DNA of 64,000 nucleotides from Bdellovibrio sp. ArHS (GCF_000786105.1 NZ_JTEV01000003.1:1-64000); one strand, 5' to 3'. Positions 25,912 through 34,757 are shown, numbered from the stretch's first letter. The notes: generated from the sequence alone by a model not told the origin. Program-made: numbers and translations.

Positions 25912-25951
25912 TAAAGTTGTTGGTCCATAGAACCGATAAATGGTTCTATGG
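25912..25951 (+). promoter_or_regulatory. Sigma-28-like promoter overlapping a 10-bp palindrome before paralog 2
   Basis: TAAAGTTG at 25912-25919 matches the FliA -35 consensus in 7 of 8 bases; ACCGATAA at 25932-25939 matches the -10 in 7 of 8; the spacer is 12 instead of 11. CCATAGAACC (25925-25934) and GGTTCTATGG (25942-25951) form a perfect inverted repeat around the -10, with the ATG at 25948 in the 3' arm. Transcription would start almost at the ATG, giving a leaderless or near-leaderless message. Confidence 0.5.
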
Positions 25952-27468
25952 GAATGAAGTTTTTTGTCGCCTTTTTTTCTTTCTCCTTCCTTTTTTTGGG
26001 AGCTTCCTCATCTTCATGGGCTGGTGAAGCCTGTGGCTCGATGACCTGTCGAGAAGGCCATTTCTGCGAACGAAAGACAGACCCTCTCACTCGCAAGATG
26101 ACGGAAACTTGTAAGCAAGATCCCAATTTTGTGGGACCCACCGCGGGAACTGCGGCGACACCGATGGAGCAATGTCAAAGAACCTGTCAGGCTCCGAAGC
26201 AATGCTACGCGGATAACAACGAGCGTACCAGCTATTCTTGCCGAGAACCCAATGGAACTCCTGCCGCGAATAATGGCCCGAGCTGTGAGCAACAGTATCA
26301 GCAACTTATGCAAGCATGCTCTTCACAACTTGAAGATACTTCCTATACATGCGATGAAAAAAACGATTCCGGAATGGCGGAAGTGACCGATACGGCGTCA
26401 CAGTTGGCGCTCATGATGGGGCAGCAAACCTCGGCGAGCATTCAAGCCGCATGTTCCAGAATGGCGGGGCTGACTCAAGCAGCGAATGCGGCGGTGGCGG
26501 CTTATCGCCTCACTTGCAGCAATTCGATTTCAAGTTGTAAGTCTGCGTGCAGTGCTGCTAAGACCTACGCGGAACAACAGGCACATTGTTTGGTTGCAGC
26601 AAACCCTGGTGCGAACTATACGGCGATTATTTCACGGGCGGACAGTGAACTGAAGCGTTGTGATAATTTTCAAAATAAAGTCAACGAAGCCAATCAGGCG
26701 ATTGCGAATTTTGGCGCGACATCAGCCAACGCTTCTCAGTGCGCGGCCTTGAATGCCGGGGATGAAACACCGACCCCGCAATTCTGTGCCGCAAATCCCA
26801 CGCATGTCAGTTGTTTAGCCCAGCAAAATGTGGACTGTACGAATCCGACGGTTGCTGCCAGCAATAAAGTTTGTATCTGTCAGAAGAATCCTTTAGACCC
26901 CGCTTGTGTCACGGCTCAAAAAGCAGGCGACTCAGGTGTGGTGACAGGGATGATTGATTCTTCTTCGCGTCTGGCGGCGAAAGCAGGCGGTGATGCCTTA
27001 GGCGGAGATCTTCCAGGCCTACCAGGTTTTGAACATGGGCAACTTCCTTCGGGTGGCGGTCAGGCGATTGATGGGTCCCAAGGTGGATCCGGCGGCTCTT
27101 TAGGCGGCGGTGGCGGTTCCGGCGGTGGATCTTACGGTTCCGCAGGTGGCGGAGCTTCTGGTGACGACAACGGAGCCAACGTGAATGGTGGCTTTTATGG
27201 CGGCGGCGGTGGAAGTCGCTCTTACGCAGGCGGTGGCGACTCCGGCGGCGGCGGACCTGCGGGAGCTTCTCGTGGCGGCGCGGGCAATGGAGCTCCCTCT
27301 GCGAATGGCCCTGATTTAAGAAAGTTTTTACCGGGCGGTCAATTCGATCCGAAACTGCGCGGAGTGGCAGGCGCCGCGGGTCCCGACGGGATCACCGGGC
27401 CTCACTCGAACATTTGGCTGAAGATTCAAAATCGCTACAAAGTGATGGTGCCATCACTTCTTCCATAG
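25948..27468 (+). CDS. Secreted Cys/Gly-rich protein, paralog 2
   Basis: The 506-residue protein begins with a signal peptide (MGMKFFVAFFSFSFLFLGASSSSWA); ATG 25948 or the ATG two codons later (25954) may be used. It repeats the plan of paralog 1: Cys-rich N terminus, DTSYTCDEKNDSGM, SQLALMMGQQT, several Cys pairs, a KVCICQKNPLDPAC block, a very Gly-rich region and the tail GPDLRKFLPGG, GITGPHSNIW, KIQNRYKV, ending PSLLP. Conservation is strongest in the helical Cys domain and the tail, while the Gly-rich part drifts. No known family recognised. Probably from a tandem duplication; export inferred. Confidence 0.8.
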   Translation: MGMKFFVAFFSFSFLFLGASSSSWAGEACGSMTCREGHFCERKTDPLTRKMTETCKQDPNFVGPTAGTAATPMEQCQRTCQAPKQCYADNNERTSYSCREPNGTPAANNGPSCEQQYQQLMQACSSQLEDTSYTCDEKNDSGMAEVTDTASQLALMMGQQTSASIQAACSRMAGLTQAANAAVAAYRLTCSNSISSCKSACSAAKTYAEQQAHCLVAANPGANYTAIISRADSELKRCDNFQNKVNEANQAIANFGATSANASQCAALNAGDETPTPQFCAANPTHVSCLAQQNVDCTNPTVAASNKVCICQKNPLDPACVTAQKAGDSGVVTGMIDSSSRLAAKAGGDALGGDLPGLPGFEHGQLPSGGGQAIDGSQGGSGGSLGGGGGSGGGSYGSAGGGASGDDNGANVNGGFYGGGGGSRSYAGGGDSGGGGPAGASRGGAGNGAPSANGPDLRKFLPGGQFDPKLRGVAGAAGPDGITGPHSNIWLKIQNRYKVMVPSLLP

Positions 27469-27469
27469 A

Positions 27470-27495
27470 AGGCAAGGACCCTAATGTCTTTGCCT
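27470..27495. terminator. Hairpin between paralog 2 and lysC
   Basis: AGGCAAGGAC and GTCTTTGCCT pair over 10 positions with one G-T wobble around a short loop, in the 25-base gap between these convergent genes; it includes the lysC stop codon. No long T-run follows. Confidence 0.5.
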
Positions 27496-28681
27496 AGATG
27501 AGTTGATGCAGGCTTTCGATAACTTGTTTTCTCAGTGGTGCATCCACTAAAACCGTGACACTCATCGCGCCCATCATCAGCTTGCGAGTTTCTAATTTTT
27601 TATCTGACAAAACATTCAAAACTTTTTGTGTGATTTCCGGTGATGTTGCGCCTGTGCAGGTCAAAGTCACTGTGGAAAAATCTGTGGGTAGCAAAGTGAA
27701 CTGAGCATGATTTTGCAGTTCTTTTTTAATGGCAGTGATAATTTCAGAAGGGCCGGTCAAGAGCATTTCTGTTTTATCCAGATTCATTTCACAATGAAGA
27801 AGCTGAGGAAAAGGAATCTGCTTTTCATCAAACAGAACCTGCAGATCTTTCAGGGCTTTAGCAGGATTTTTTTCCTTGCTTAAGATTCCGACGACCGTTT
27901 CATGAGAGTTCAAAGAAAGGGCTTTGCAGGATTCAAACATATTCAATCCTTTTTTTACAAGTGTTCCATCTGAAGTTTTATTAGAGGCCGGACCGATGTA
28001 CAAAGTGACATCGCGAAGTTTAGCCAGTTCGACAGAGCGGTAATGCAGAACTTTTGCACCCCAAAATGTCATATCCATCAGTTGATCATAGCTCAACTCT
28101 TGAATCGGCTTGGCGGACTTTACGACATTGGGGTCGGCCGTGAACACGGCAGGAACGTCTTTAAGAATTTCGCAGCGTTCTGCCTTAAAGGCCGCCGCCA
28201 TCGCTACTGCCGAAGTGTCTGAACCACCGCGCCCTAAAGTAGTGATTTCTTTAGTCTGAGGAGACACGCCCTGAAAGCCTGCCAGGATCACAACCTTGTC
28301 CGTCTTTAAAGACTCTTCCACGCGCATGGGTTTTACATCTTTAATAAAGGCATTGACGTGCGAGTCATCGGTAAAAATACCTGCTTGGCTGCCGGTGAAA
28401 CTGATCGCAGGACATCCTAAATCGTTAAGTGCCATGCTCATCAGCGACATACTGATTCTTTCGCCCACTGTGAGCAACATGTCCATTTCACGGCGTTGCG
28501 GGTGAGAAGACACCTGGTTTGCGAGATCAATCAGCGAGTTCGTGGTTTTACCCATGGCACTGACGACGACGATCAAAGAATTTTCTTTGGATTGGGCAGC
28601 CACGCGAGCAGCCACTGCTTTGATTTTCTCAGGATCTGCTAAAGTAGCGCCGCCATATTTTTGAACAATCAGAGGTTTCAT
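27494..28681 (-). CDS. lysC: Aspartate kinase
   Basis: The 395-residue enzyme phosphorylates aspartate, the first step to lysine, diaminopimelate, threonine and methionine. Visible blocks are VQKYGGATLADPEKI (KYGG variant of KFGG), VVVSAMGKTTNSL, LGRGGSDTSAVAMAAAF and EILKDVPAVFTADPNVV. After residue about 260 follow ACT-type regulatory domains (SHETVVGILSKEKNPAKALKDL and LTCTGATSPEITQKVLNVL), so allosteric control is expected. It is monofunctional. Its ATG overlaps the lytic transglycosylase stop by 4 bases, so the two form a unit. Confidence 0.94.
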   Translation of the reverse strand: MKPLIVQKYGGATLADPEKIKAVAARVAAQSKENSLIVVVSAMGKTTNSLIDLANQVSSHPQRREMDMLLTVGERISMSLMSMALNDLGCPAISFTGSQAGIFTDDSHVNAFIKDVKPMRVEESLKTDKVVILAGFQGVSPQTKEITTLGRGGSDTSAVAMAAAFKAERCEILKDVPAVFTADPNVVKSAKPIQELSYDQLMDMTFWGAKVLHYRSVELAKLRDVTLYIGPASNKTSDGTLVKKGLNMFESCKALSLNSHETVVGILSKEKNPAKALKDLQVLFDEKQIPFPQLLHCEMNLDKTEMLLTGPSEIITAIKKELQNHAQFTLLPTDFSTVTLTCTGATSPEITQKVLNVLSDKKLETRKLMMGAMSVTVLVDAPLRKQVIESLHQLI

Positions 28682-29646
28682 TCCAATGCAACTTTCCGAC
28701 TAAACTGGTGCACGTAAGAGGAAACAAGCTGTCCTGCCCCTTTGGGAACTCGGATAAAATGCTTCTCGACCTGACGAGGAATGTAACCCAGATACAGTTC
28801 GGCGTTCAAATCTTTTAATGACTTTCTGGTGACGCTCAGATGGTCGGCCAAGGCATCCAAGTCTGTGCCTCCTGGCACAAGGACGACTTCATATTCCAAC
28901 GGGTCCATCTTTTCCAAATCTCGGAATCCATAAAGATTCGGCGCTTTGGCAATTAACATGGCCGCAAGAATTTTGGGGACATACTCTTGTGTTTCAGCGG
29001 GCAACGCATTCAGTTTAATGAGCGTCCAGTAGTCTTTCGTGCCATATTTTTTTATGCGATTGCGAAGGCCATTTTCGCCCATGTTATAGCTGGCCGCCAC
29101 AAGGTACCACGAGCCAAATTCCTGATGCAGGTCCGTGAGGTAACGGATCGCTGCCAGAGTGCTCTTCTTAAGATCGCGTCGTTCATCCAACCACCATGTT
29201 TTGCTAAGGCCGTAGCGAGTGCCCGTGCTTTCAATGAACTGCCAAGGCCCGACGGCATCGGCGTGACTGATGGCATTGGGAGCAAATCCACTTTCGATCA
29301 TCACCATGTAAGCCAAGTCCAAGGGAAGTCCGGCTTTTTTTAATTCGGTTTGAATGAAGGGCATGTATTTGTAGGAGCGTTGAAGCCATTCACGAAACCA
29401 CTTACTTCCGCGAGGCCCTTGATAGTAAGCCACCCACTTGCTGACTTTTTTGTTATAAGTGACCGGCAAATCAAAAATCAGATTGTCCGATTGGACATGC
29501 GTGGAACGTGAGGTGAGTGCCTTTAATTTCTCTTTTAAGGTCAATGCGGGTGCAGGGAGCGCAGCCACGGCCGGCGTTTCCGCCTGGGCAAAGGGAACTA
29601 AGAATAGAGAAAAAAGAACTGCTGACCACGTGCTCATAAAGTTCAT
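28678..29646 (-). CDS. MltD-like membrane/periplasmic lytic transglycosylase
   Basis: The ATG at 29646 gives a signal peptide (MNFMSTWSAVLFSLFLVPFAQA). The 322-residue protein has an SLT domain with catalytic Glu in YMVMIESGFAPNAISHADAVGPWQFIESTGTRYGL, then YNMGENGLRNRI as in MltD, and a single LysM-like C-terminal region (LADHLSVTRKSLKDLNAELYLG). It cleaves the glycan strand of peptidoglycan to 1,6-anhydro ends. It lies upstream of lysC, overlapping by 4 bases, and divergent from the flagellar cluster, so a role in opening the wall for the flagellum or in prey-wall processing is possible but not shown. Confidence 0.9.
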   Translation of the reverse strand: MNFMSTWSAVLFSLFLVPFAQAETPAVAALPAPALTLKEKLKALTSRSTHVQSDNLIFDLPVTYNKKVSKWVAYYQGPRGSKWFREWLQRSYKYMPFIQTELKKAGLPLDLAYMVMIESGFAPNAISHADAVGPWQFIESTGTRYGLSKTWWLDERRDLKKSTLAAIRYLTDLHQEFGSWYLVAASYNMGENGLRNRIKKYGTKDYWTLIKLNALPAETQEYVPKILAAMLIAKAPNLYGFRDLEKMDPLEYEVVLVPGGTDLDALADHLSVTRKSLKDLNAELYLGYIPRQVEKHFIRVPKGAGQLVSSYVHQFSRKVALE

Positions 29647-29859
29647 TATGAAGCCGATTCTTTGACACTGTCGACAAAGAACTGACAACTCTTCGGTGCC
29701 ATCGACAAAGGTCAATGCTCGGTCAGATCCAAAAAAACTTGAGTCCAAGATTTTCTTTTACGACAAAGGTCGGGGATGGAAATCATTTCCCAGACGAAGA
29801 TCCGTCCTGTCAAAACATGGCACACGCCTTGCTGCTCAACAAGGTGTGGAGGAGTGTTC

Positions 29860-30678
29860 ATGAGTGTAAAAGGGGTCTATACCGCTCTGAGTGGAGCGAT
29901 CGCGCAAAGTACAAAGCTAGATACCATCGCCAATAATCTGGCGAATGTGAACACGCCCGCGTTCAAACGCGATCAACAGCTTTTTCAGGAATATCTGACC
30001 GCCAATGAAAAACCTCCCGAAACAACGCAAATTCCCCGCGATGTCGCTTCCATCGAAAGCTTTTACAATATGCAAGGCGGAGACAAAAGTTATGTCGATG
30101 CCAAAGGAACCTTCACTGATTTCTCGCAAGGTGGTTTAAAACACACCGGCAATCCGATGGATCTTGCGATTGATGGAAAGGGCTTCTTTGAAGTCGCGAC
30201 TCCGGGTGGAGTGAGGCTGACTCGTGCGGGAAATTTCACTTTGGATGGAAATGGACAGTTGGTCACTAAAGAAGGTTTTCCCGTATTGCGTGGTGGAGAA
30301 CCCGGTGCGGACCCGGCTTCTCGGGTGATTCGTTTGCAGGGCACAGGTTTGCCTCTGTCTATCAACGATAATGGAGACGTTTTCGAAGGTGCTGAAAATA
30401 TCGGACGCCTTTCTTTGGTGAACGTCAATAATCCGGATTCGCTGCAAAAGATGGGAAGCTCTCTTTATTCTTTTAAGCCCAACATGGCGCCCGAATTAAC
30501 GAATGTGAATAATCCCAGTCTAAAACAAGGTTTTTTAGAGGCCTCTAACGTCAATATTGTTCAAGAAATGACGGATATGATCTCTACCAATCGTGTTTTT
30601 GAAAGTACCCAGAAGGCGATCACGGCCTACGATCAGATGGCTGATAAGATGGTCAACGTGGTAGGAAAAACAAACTAG
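29860..30678 (+). CDS. flgF: Flagellar rod protein FlgF
   Basis: The ATG at 29860 has GGAGGAG six bases upstream; the frame before it is non-homologous. The 272-residue protein starts MSVKGVYTALSGAIAQSTKLDTIANNLANVNTPAFKRD, the flagellar rod/hook signature, and ends EMTDMISTNRVFESTQKAITAYDQMADKMVNVVG. It forms the proximal rod with FlgB, FlgC and FlgG and is exported by the flagellar apparatus without a cleaved signal. First gene of the flagellar unit, followed by flgG after 60 bases. Confidence 0.93.
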   Translation: MSVKGVYTALSGAIAQSTKLDTIANNLANVNTPAFKRDQQLFQEYLTANEKPPETTQIPRDVASIESFYNMQGGDKSYVDAKGTFTDFSQGGLKHTGNPMDLAIDGKGFFEVATPGGVRLTRAGNFTLDGNGQLVTKEGFPVLRGGEPGADPASRVIRLQGTGLPLSINDNGDVFEGAENIGRLSLVNVNNPDSLQKMGSSLYSFKPNMAPELTNVNNPSLKQGFLEASNVNIVQEMTDMISTNRVFESTQKAITAYDQMADKMVNVVGKTN

Positions 30679-30738
30679 TCAGTAGGACCGGTTTGCAGTG
30701 ACGAGTTTTAAATAAGCAGTTAATGGAAGGATTCTTTA

Positions 30739-31524
30739 ATGCTTAAAAGTTTAAATACAGCAGCGACAGGTATGGCGGCCCAGCAGACAAATATGGACGT
30801 CATTTCAAATAACATCGCCAACGTTTCAACGAACGGGTTTAAAAAGTCTCGCGCTGAATTTGAAGATCTGATGTACCAAACTCAGAAAGAGCCCGGTGCT
30901 CAGACGGGAATGAATGCCTATTCACCCAACGGTGTGCAGGTCGGCTTGGGTGTTCGCACCGCGGGTATTCAGAAAAACTTTGAAGGTGGCAATGCGGCTG
31001 TCACCAAGAATCCTTTAGACATCCAAATTGAAGGCTCTGGCTTCTTTCAAATTCTGACTCCGGATGGCCAAATCGGTTACACTCGTGACGGAGCCTTCCA
31101 AAAAGATCCGAACGGTCGTGTCGTTGATAAAAATGGAAACCTTCTTCAGCCGGAAATCACAGTGCCACCCGATATCGCCGGTTTGGAAATCGCACCCAGC
31201 GGAGAAGTCCGCGTTATTCAGGGCTTGAGTTCCGCACCTCAAACAATTGGTCAAATTGATATTGTCAATTTCGTCAACCCCGCAGGTCTGAAAGCGATGG
31301 GGAAAAATGTCTTCATGCCAAGTCCCGCCAGCGGTCAACCCGTGATTTCTCGTCCCGGTCTGAATGGAACGGGCTACTTGGCGCAAGGACAGCTTGAAAC
31401 TAGTAACGTCAATATAGCTGAAGAAATGGTGAATATGATCACGGCGCAACGCGCTTTTGAAACAAACTCTAAAGTTATTCAGGCCTCGGATCAAATGCTT
31501 CAATCTGTGAATAACATGAGATAA
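30739..31524 (+). CDS. flgG: Flagellar distal rod protein FlgG
   Basis: The 261-residue protein has the expected length for FlgG and starts LNTAATGMAAQQTNMDVISNNIANVSTNGFKKSRAEFEDL, then SPNGVQVGLGVRTAGIQKNFEGGN and ends EEMVNMITAQRAFETNSKVIQASDQMLQ. It builds the distal rod that passes the P and L rings. GGAAGG precedes the ATG. flgA starts 3 bases after its stop, so translation is likely coupled. Confidence 0.96.
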   Translation: MLKSLNTAATGMAAQQTNMDVISNNIANVSTNGFKKSRAEFEDLMYQTQKEPGAQTGMNAYSPNGVQVGLGVRTAGIQKNFEGGNAAVTKNPLDIQIEGSGFFQILTPDGQIGYTRDGAFQKDPNGRVVDKNGNLLQPEITVPPDIAGLEIAPSGEVRVIQGLSSAPQTIGQIDIVNFVNPAGLKAMGKNVFMPSPASGQPVISRPGLNGTGYLAQGQLETSNVNIAEEMVNMITAQRAFETNSKVIQASDQMLQSVNNMR

Positions 31525-31527
31525 TTG

Positions 31528-32460
31528 ATGAAGAAGTTTCTGTCTTTTGTTCTTTTGCTGGTGAGTTCGCAGTCTTTCGCAAGACCGGAAATCACTATTC
31601 CCGCAAGTGTTGAGATTTCTCAACGCGAACTTTTGCGTTTAAGTGATATTGCCACCGTTTCCGGAGGCACACCCGAGCTTCTATCCTTTATCGAAAGTGT
31701 GGTGATTCGTGAAGATGCGCGCGAACTTTTGCTTTCTCAAAAGCTGCCCTCTTCCGAAATTCTGACTAAAGTGCGCGAGGCGATGAAAAGTCAGGCCGGC
31801 CTTCGCACCTTGAATCCCGCTTACAAAATTCCTTCTGAAGTCAAAGTGGCCTTCGCAGCAACGCCAATTTCTCGCGAAGAAATTCAAAGAAAAGTTCTGA
31901 ATCATCTTCAGGTTCGTTGCAACGAATGTGAGTATAAGGTGAGTATTCAAAGCACACCGGCCCCGGCGCAGAAACAATGGGATCTCGATTTTACGCAGTT
32001 AACGGGCAAAGGGGGCTTCCTTTTGCCACTGCGCGACGGCGATCAGCGCCAATTAAAATGGATTTCTGGAACAATTCGCGTGTCCCAATTAACCCCGGTG
32101 GCTTCGCGTTTGATCTTACAGGGAGAGAGAGTGCAACAGGAAGACGTGCACATGGTGATGACCGATGTGACGTTTGCCAAAGACAATGCACTTCGCCTGG
32201 CTGACATCCAAGGACAGTTGGCGGCGAGATCTCTTCCCGTCGGTACGGCTATTTGGTCGACCGATCTCAAACGTGAACCGGCAGCTAAGAAGGGACAAAT
32301 TGTCAAAGCTTTGCTTGGCGATGAGGGATTTGAAATCTCCGTCAACATGCAGGCTGAGGACAATGGCTTTGTTGGGGATCTCATTAAAGTTAAAAACTTG
32401 GATAATCAAAAAGTTCTCTCAGGTGTAGTGATTGAAAAAGGTGTGGTGAAGTTGCAATGA
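31528..32460 (+). CDS. flgA: Flagellar P-ring assembly chaperone FlgA
   Basis: The ATG at 31528 follows the flgG stop directly; a TTG one codon earlier is possible. It gives a signal peptide (MKKFLSFVLLLVSSQSFA). The 310-residue protein carries an SAF/FlgA C-terminal domain (LILQGERVQQEDVHMVMTDV, ARSLPVGTAIWSTDL, KGQIVKALLGDEGFEISVNMQAEDNGFVGDLIKVKN). It chaperones FlgI in the periplasm. It is longer than E. coli FlgA (219) by an N-terminal region. It overlaps flgH by 4 bases. Confidence 0.9.
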   Translation: MKKFLSFVLLLVSSQSFARPEITIPASVEISQRELLRLSDIATVSGGTPELLSFIESVVIREDARELLLSQKLPSSEILTKVREAMKSQAGLRTLNPAYKIPSEVKVAFAATPISREEIQRKVLNHLQVRCNECEYKVSIQSTPAPAQKQWDLDFTQLTGKGGFLLPLRDGDQRQLKWISGTIRVSQLTPVASRLILQGERVQQEDVHMVMTDVTFAKDNALRLADIQGQLAARSLPVGTAIWSTDLKREPAAKKGQIVKALLGDEGFEISVNMQAEDNGFVGDLIKVKNLDNQKVLSGVVIEKGVVKLQ

Positions 32461-33221
32461 GACTTAAATCTTTCTTCGTGACGATTTCTTCTTTGGTAGC
32501 TCTGACGTTGTTCACAGGTTGTGCGACGATGAACGATCTTTTGGCCTCATTGGATACGCCTAAAGAAAATCCACCTTTAGAAAAGATCAATACGGCCGCG
32601 CGCTACTCAGACACTCAGAACCTGGGTGTGCCGACAGATCGTCAATACAAACGCATGACTCGCAATCGCATGGAAGAAGAGTCGGATCTGGGCGCCAATG
32701 CCGGTTCCACGTGGGTGATGGAAGGCCAAGGGGCTTATCTTTTTGCTCAGAACAAAATGCGTCGCGAAGGCGATCTTTTGAATGTGAAATTGGACGGGCC
32801 GGCTTTGAAACAGGTCGAAACAAAAGTTTCCGTGATCAAAAAACTTTTAAAGCAGCTTGAAGAACAGCAGCAGCAGCAAAGTCTGAACAACTCTTTGGCG
32901 GCAAACGGGACTGAGGCGTCACGTGCTCCGGCGTCAGCAGAAGCCAAAAAGCCGGAAGCGGCCAAGCCCGAGGAAAAAGAAGACAAGGATGCATTGGCGG
33001 ATGTGCAAAACATTCCTACCCGTATTGTCGAAAAACTGGCTGATGGCAATTACCGCATTAAAGGTCAGCAGCCATTCATGATTGGTAAACGCGAATACAA
33101 AGTCATCGTGACCGGCTTAATTCGTCCGGAAGATTTCAATGATCAAGGTATCGTCTCTGATAAACTTCTTGATCCACAATACGATGTGGTCAGCATCAGA
33201 AGGAACGCACGCAATGAATAA
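32457..33221 (+). CDS. flgH: Flagellar L-ring lipoprotein FlgH
   Basis: The 254-residue protein starts with a lipoprotein signal ending in the lipobox LFTGC at residue 22, and has DLGANAGSTWVMEGQGAYLFAQNKMRREGDLL and the C-terminal block RIVEKLADGNYRIKGQQPFMIGKREYKVIVTGLIRPEDFN. It forms the outer-membrane L ring. Between the two conserved halves lies an inserted Gln- and Ala/Glu/Lys-rich linker (about residues 125-185) that enteric FlgH lacks. ATGA overlap with flgA and 8-base overlap with flgI. Confidence 0.93.
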   Translation: MRLKSFFVTISSLVALTLFTGCATMNDLLASLDTPKENPPLEKINTAARYSDTQNLGVPTDRQYKRMTRNRMEEESDLGANAGSTWVMEGQGAYLFAQNKMRREGDLLNVKLDGPALKQVETKVSVIKKLLKQLEEQQQQQSLNNSLAANGTEASRAPASAEAKKPEAAKPEEKEDKDALADVQNIPTRIVEKLADGNYRIKGQQPFMIGKREYKVIVTGLIRPEDFNDQGIVSDKLLDPQYDVVSIRRNARNE

Positions 33222-34221
33222 ACTATTTAGTGTAATCGCACTCACAGCCTTTTTTGTGATGGTGGCTTTTGAGGCCGCGAATGCCGCTCGTTTGAAAGAC
33301 ATCGCCAGCATTCGCGGTGTGCGGGAAAATCAACTTTTGGGTTACGGTATCGTGGTCGGCCTTAAAGGCACAGGTGATGGCAAAAATGAATTTATGAGCA
33401 AGAGCATGGTGCGCATGCTGGATAAACTGGGAATGAAGTTGGATTCCCCTGAGTTCGCAAGTAAAAACGTGGCGGCGGTGATCATCACCGGAACCATGCC
33501 AGCGTTCGGTAAAGCGGGAAATCCGATTGATGTGACAGTCAGTGCGATTGGTGAGGCCTCTTCGCTTCAAGGCGGTACGTTGTTGCAAGCTCCTTTGCGC
33601 GCAGCCAACGAACAAGTTTACGCCGTGGCCCAGGGAAGTATCATCATCGGTGGAGATGGAAAAGATCAGCACTTAACCTCTGGAAGAATTCCCAACGGCG
33701 CGACGATCGAGCGCGATATGACCGCGGATTTTGCTTCTCGCAAAATGTATCGGCTGACCTTGATCAATCCTGATTTTACGACGGCAGCCCGGGCTGTTTT
33801 GACGATCAATAAAGAATTGGGCGGCCATTATGCCTCTGCCAAGGATTCTGGAACCATTGATATTATCACCCCTTTTGCCTATGAAAATCGCGGTGTGGAG
33901 TTGTTGGCGACAATTGAATCTATCGATATCAATCCCGACATGAAAGCGCGTGTTGTCGTGAATGAAAAAACCGGCACGATTGTGATCGGTGACAAAGTGA
34001 AGATTTCGAAAGTGGCTATTTCTCACGGTTCACTGTCAGTGAAAGTGGGCGATGGCAAAAAAGGCAGCGAAGAAAAAGTCGCTGTTTTAGAAAGTGGTGT
34101 CAGTGTTGGGGAGCTTGTGCAGGCACTAAACAAATTAGGTGTCTCGCCGAAGGACCTAATAACTATACTTCAGTCCATAAAATCAGCTGGAGCTTTGCAC
34201 GGGGAACTCGAAGTATTATGA
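33214..34221 (+). CDS. flgI: Flagellar P-ring protein FlgI
   Basis: The ATG at 33214 has AAGGAA upstream and overlaps the flgH stop. The 335-residue protein has a signal peptide (MNKLFSVIALTAFFVMVAFEAANA) and the FlgI core ARLKDIASIRGVRENQLLGYGIVVGLKGTGD, DVTVSAIGEASSLQGGTLL, and GTIVIGDKVKISKVAISHG, ending VGELVQALNKLGVSPKDLITILQSIKSAGALHGELEV. It forms the periplasmic P ring around the rod. Last clearly annotated gene before a gap of about 540 bases. Confidence 0.96.
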   Translation: MNKLFSVIALTAFFVMVAFEAANAARLKDIASIRGVRENQLLGYGIVVGLKGTGDGKNEFMSKSMVRMLDKLGMKLDSPEFASKNVAAVIITGTMPAFGKAGNPIDVTVSAIGEASSLQGGTLLQAPLRAANEQVYAVAQGSIIIGGDGKDQHLTSGRIPNGATIERDMTADFASRKMYRLTLINPDFTTAARAVLTINKELGGHYASAKDSGTIDIITPFAYENRGVELLATIESIDINPDMKARVVVNEKTGTIVIGDKVKISKVAISHGSLSVKVGDGKKGSEEKVAVLESGVSVGELVQALNKLGVSPKDLITILQSIKSAGALHGELEVL

Positions 34222-34757
34222 AATTTGTGTTTCGAAATGACACACTATGCAATAGAATTAATTTTATAGTTTCAGACACATGGACGTGTTTGAAACGCGG
34301 GGAGGGTGAGGAAGAGATCGCGAACCATGGAAGGTCAAGAGTCAAAAGTTTCTCGCAGGAAACAGAAGCAATAGGTCAGCAGGCACCAAGGATTGGTGAA
34401 CACGAGCCGAAGCTACACTCTAAGAATCAATTGCAGGATGCATATGATTCTCCGACTCTAACTCCCCTTTTTTCTCTTTCTTCAAAGGACATCGTTGCGT
34501 TGGACTCTGTAAGTAGTGGGTTGCTGAAACCTGCTGCTGCGGACAGTCCTCGCGCTTGGAGATTTTCTTGGCTTTGATGTCGGGTCATTCTTTTTCTTTA
34601 TATTTCTATTGCCGACGTTTGTTGGCGCTGCGGAACTTGTGTCAGGGTTCTGCAATCCACCACTCTCGAATCCCAACGACGCGCTCACTTGTTGAAAGTG
34701 AAATGGGTGCTAGAGGGGAAATCAGTTCTTCTGGTTTTCTTAGAGTGGGAGCTTCGT
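34222..34757 (+). other. Gap between flgI and flgJ with a doubtful coupled ORF
   Basis: A 119-residue frame from the ATG at 34218 to 34577 overlaps the flgI stop as ATGA, which would suit translational coupling. The product is polar, without domain, signal peptide or membrane segment, and its composition looks like chance translation. The rest of the gap shows no gene. FlgJ starts at 34758 with its own ribosome site. A promoter or leader for the flgJ-flgM part may lie here. Confidence 0.35.
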
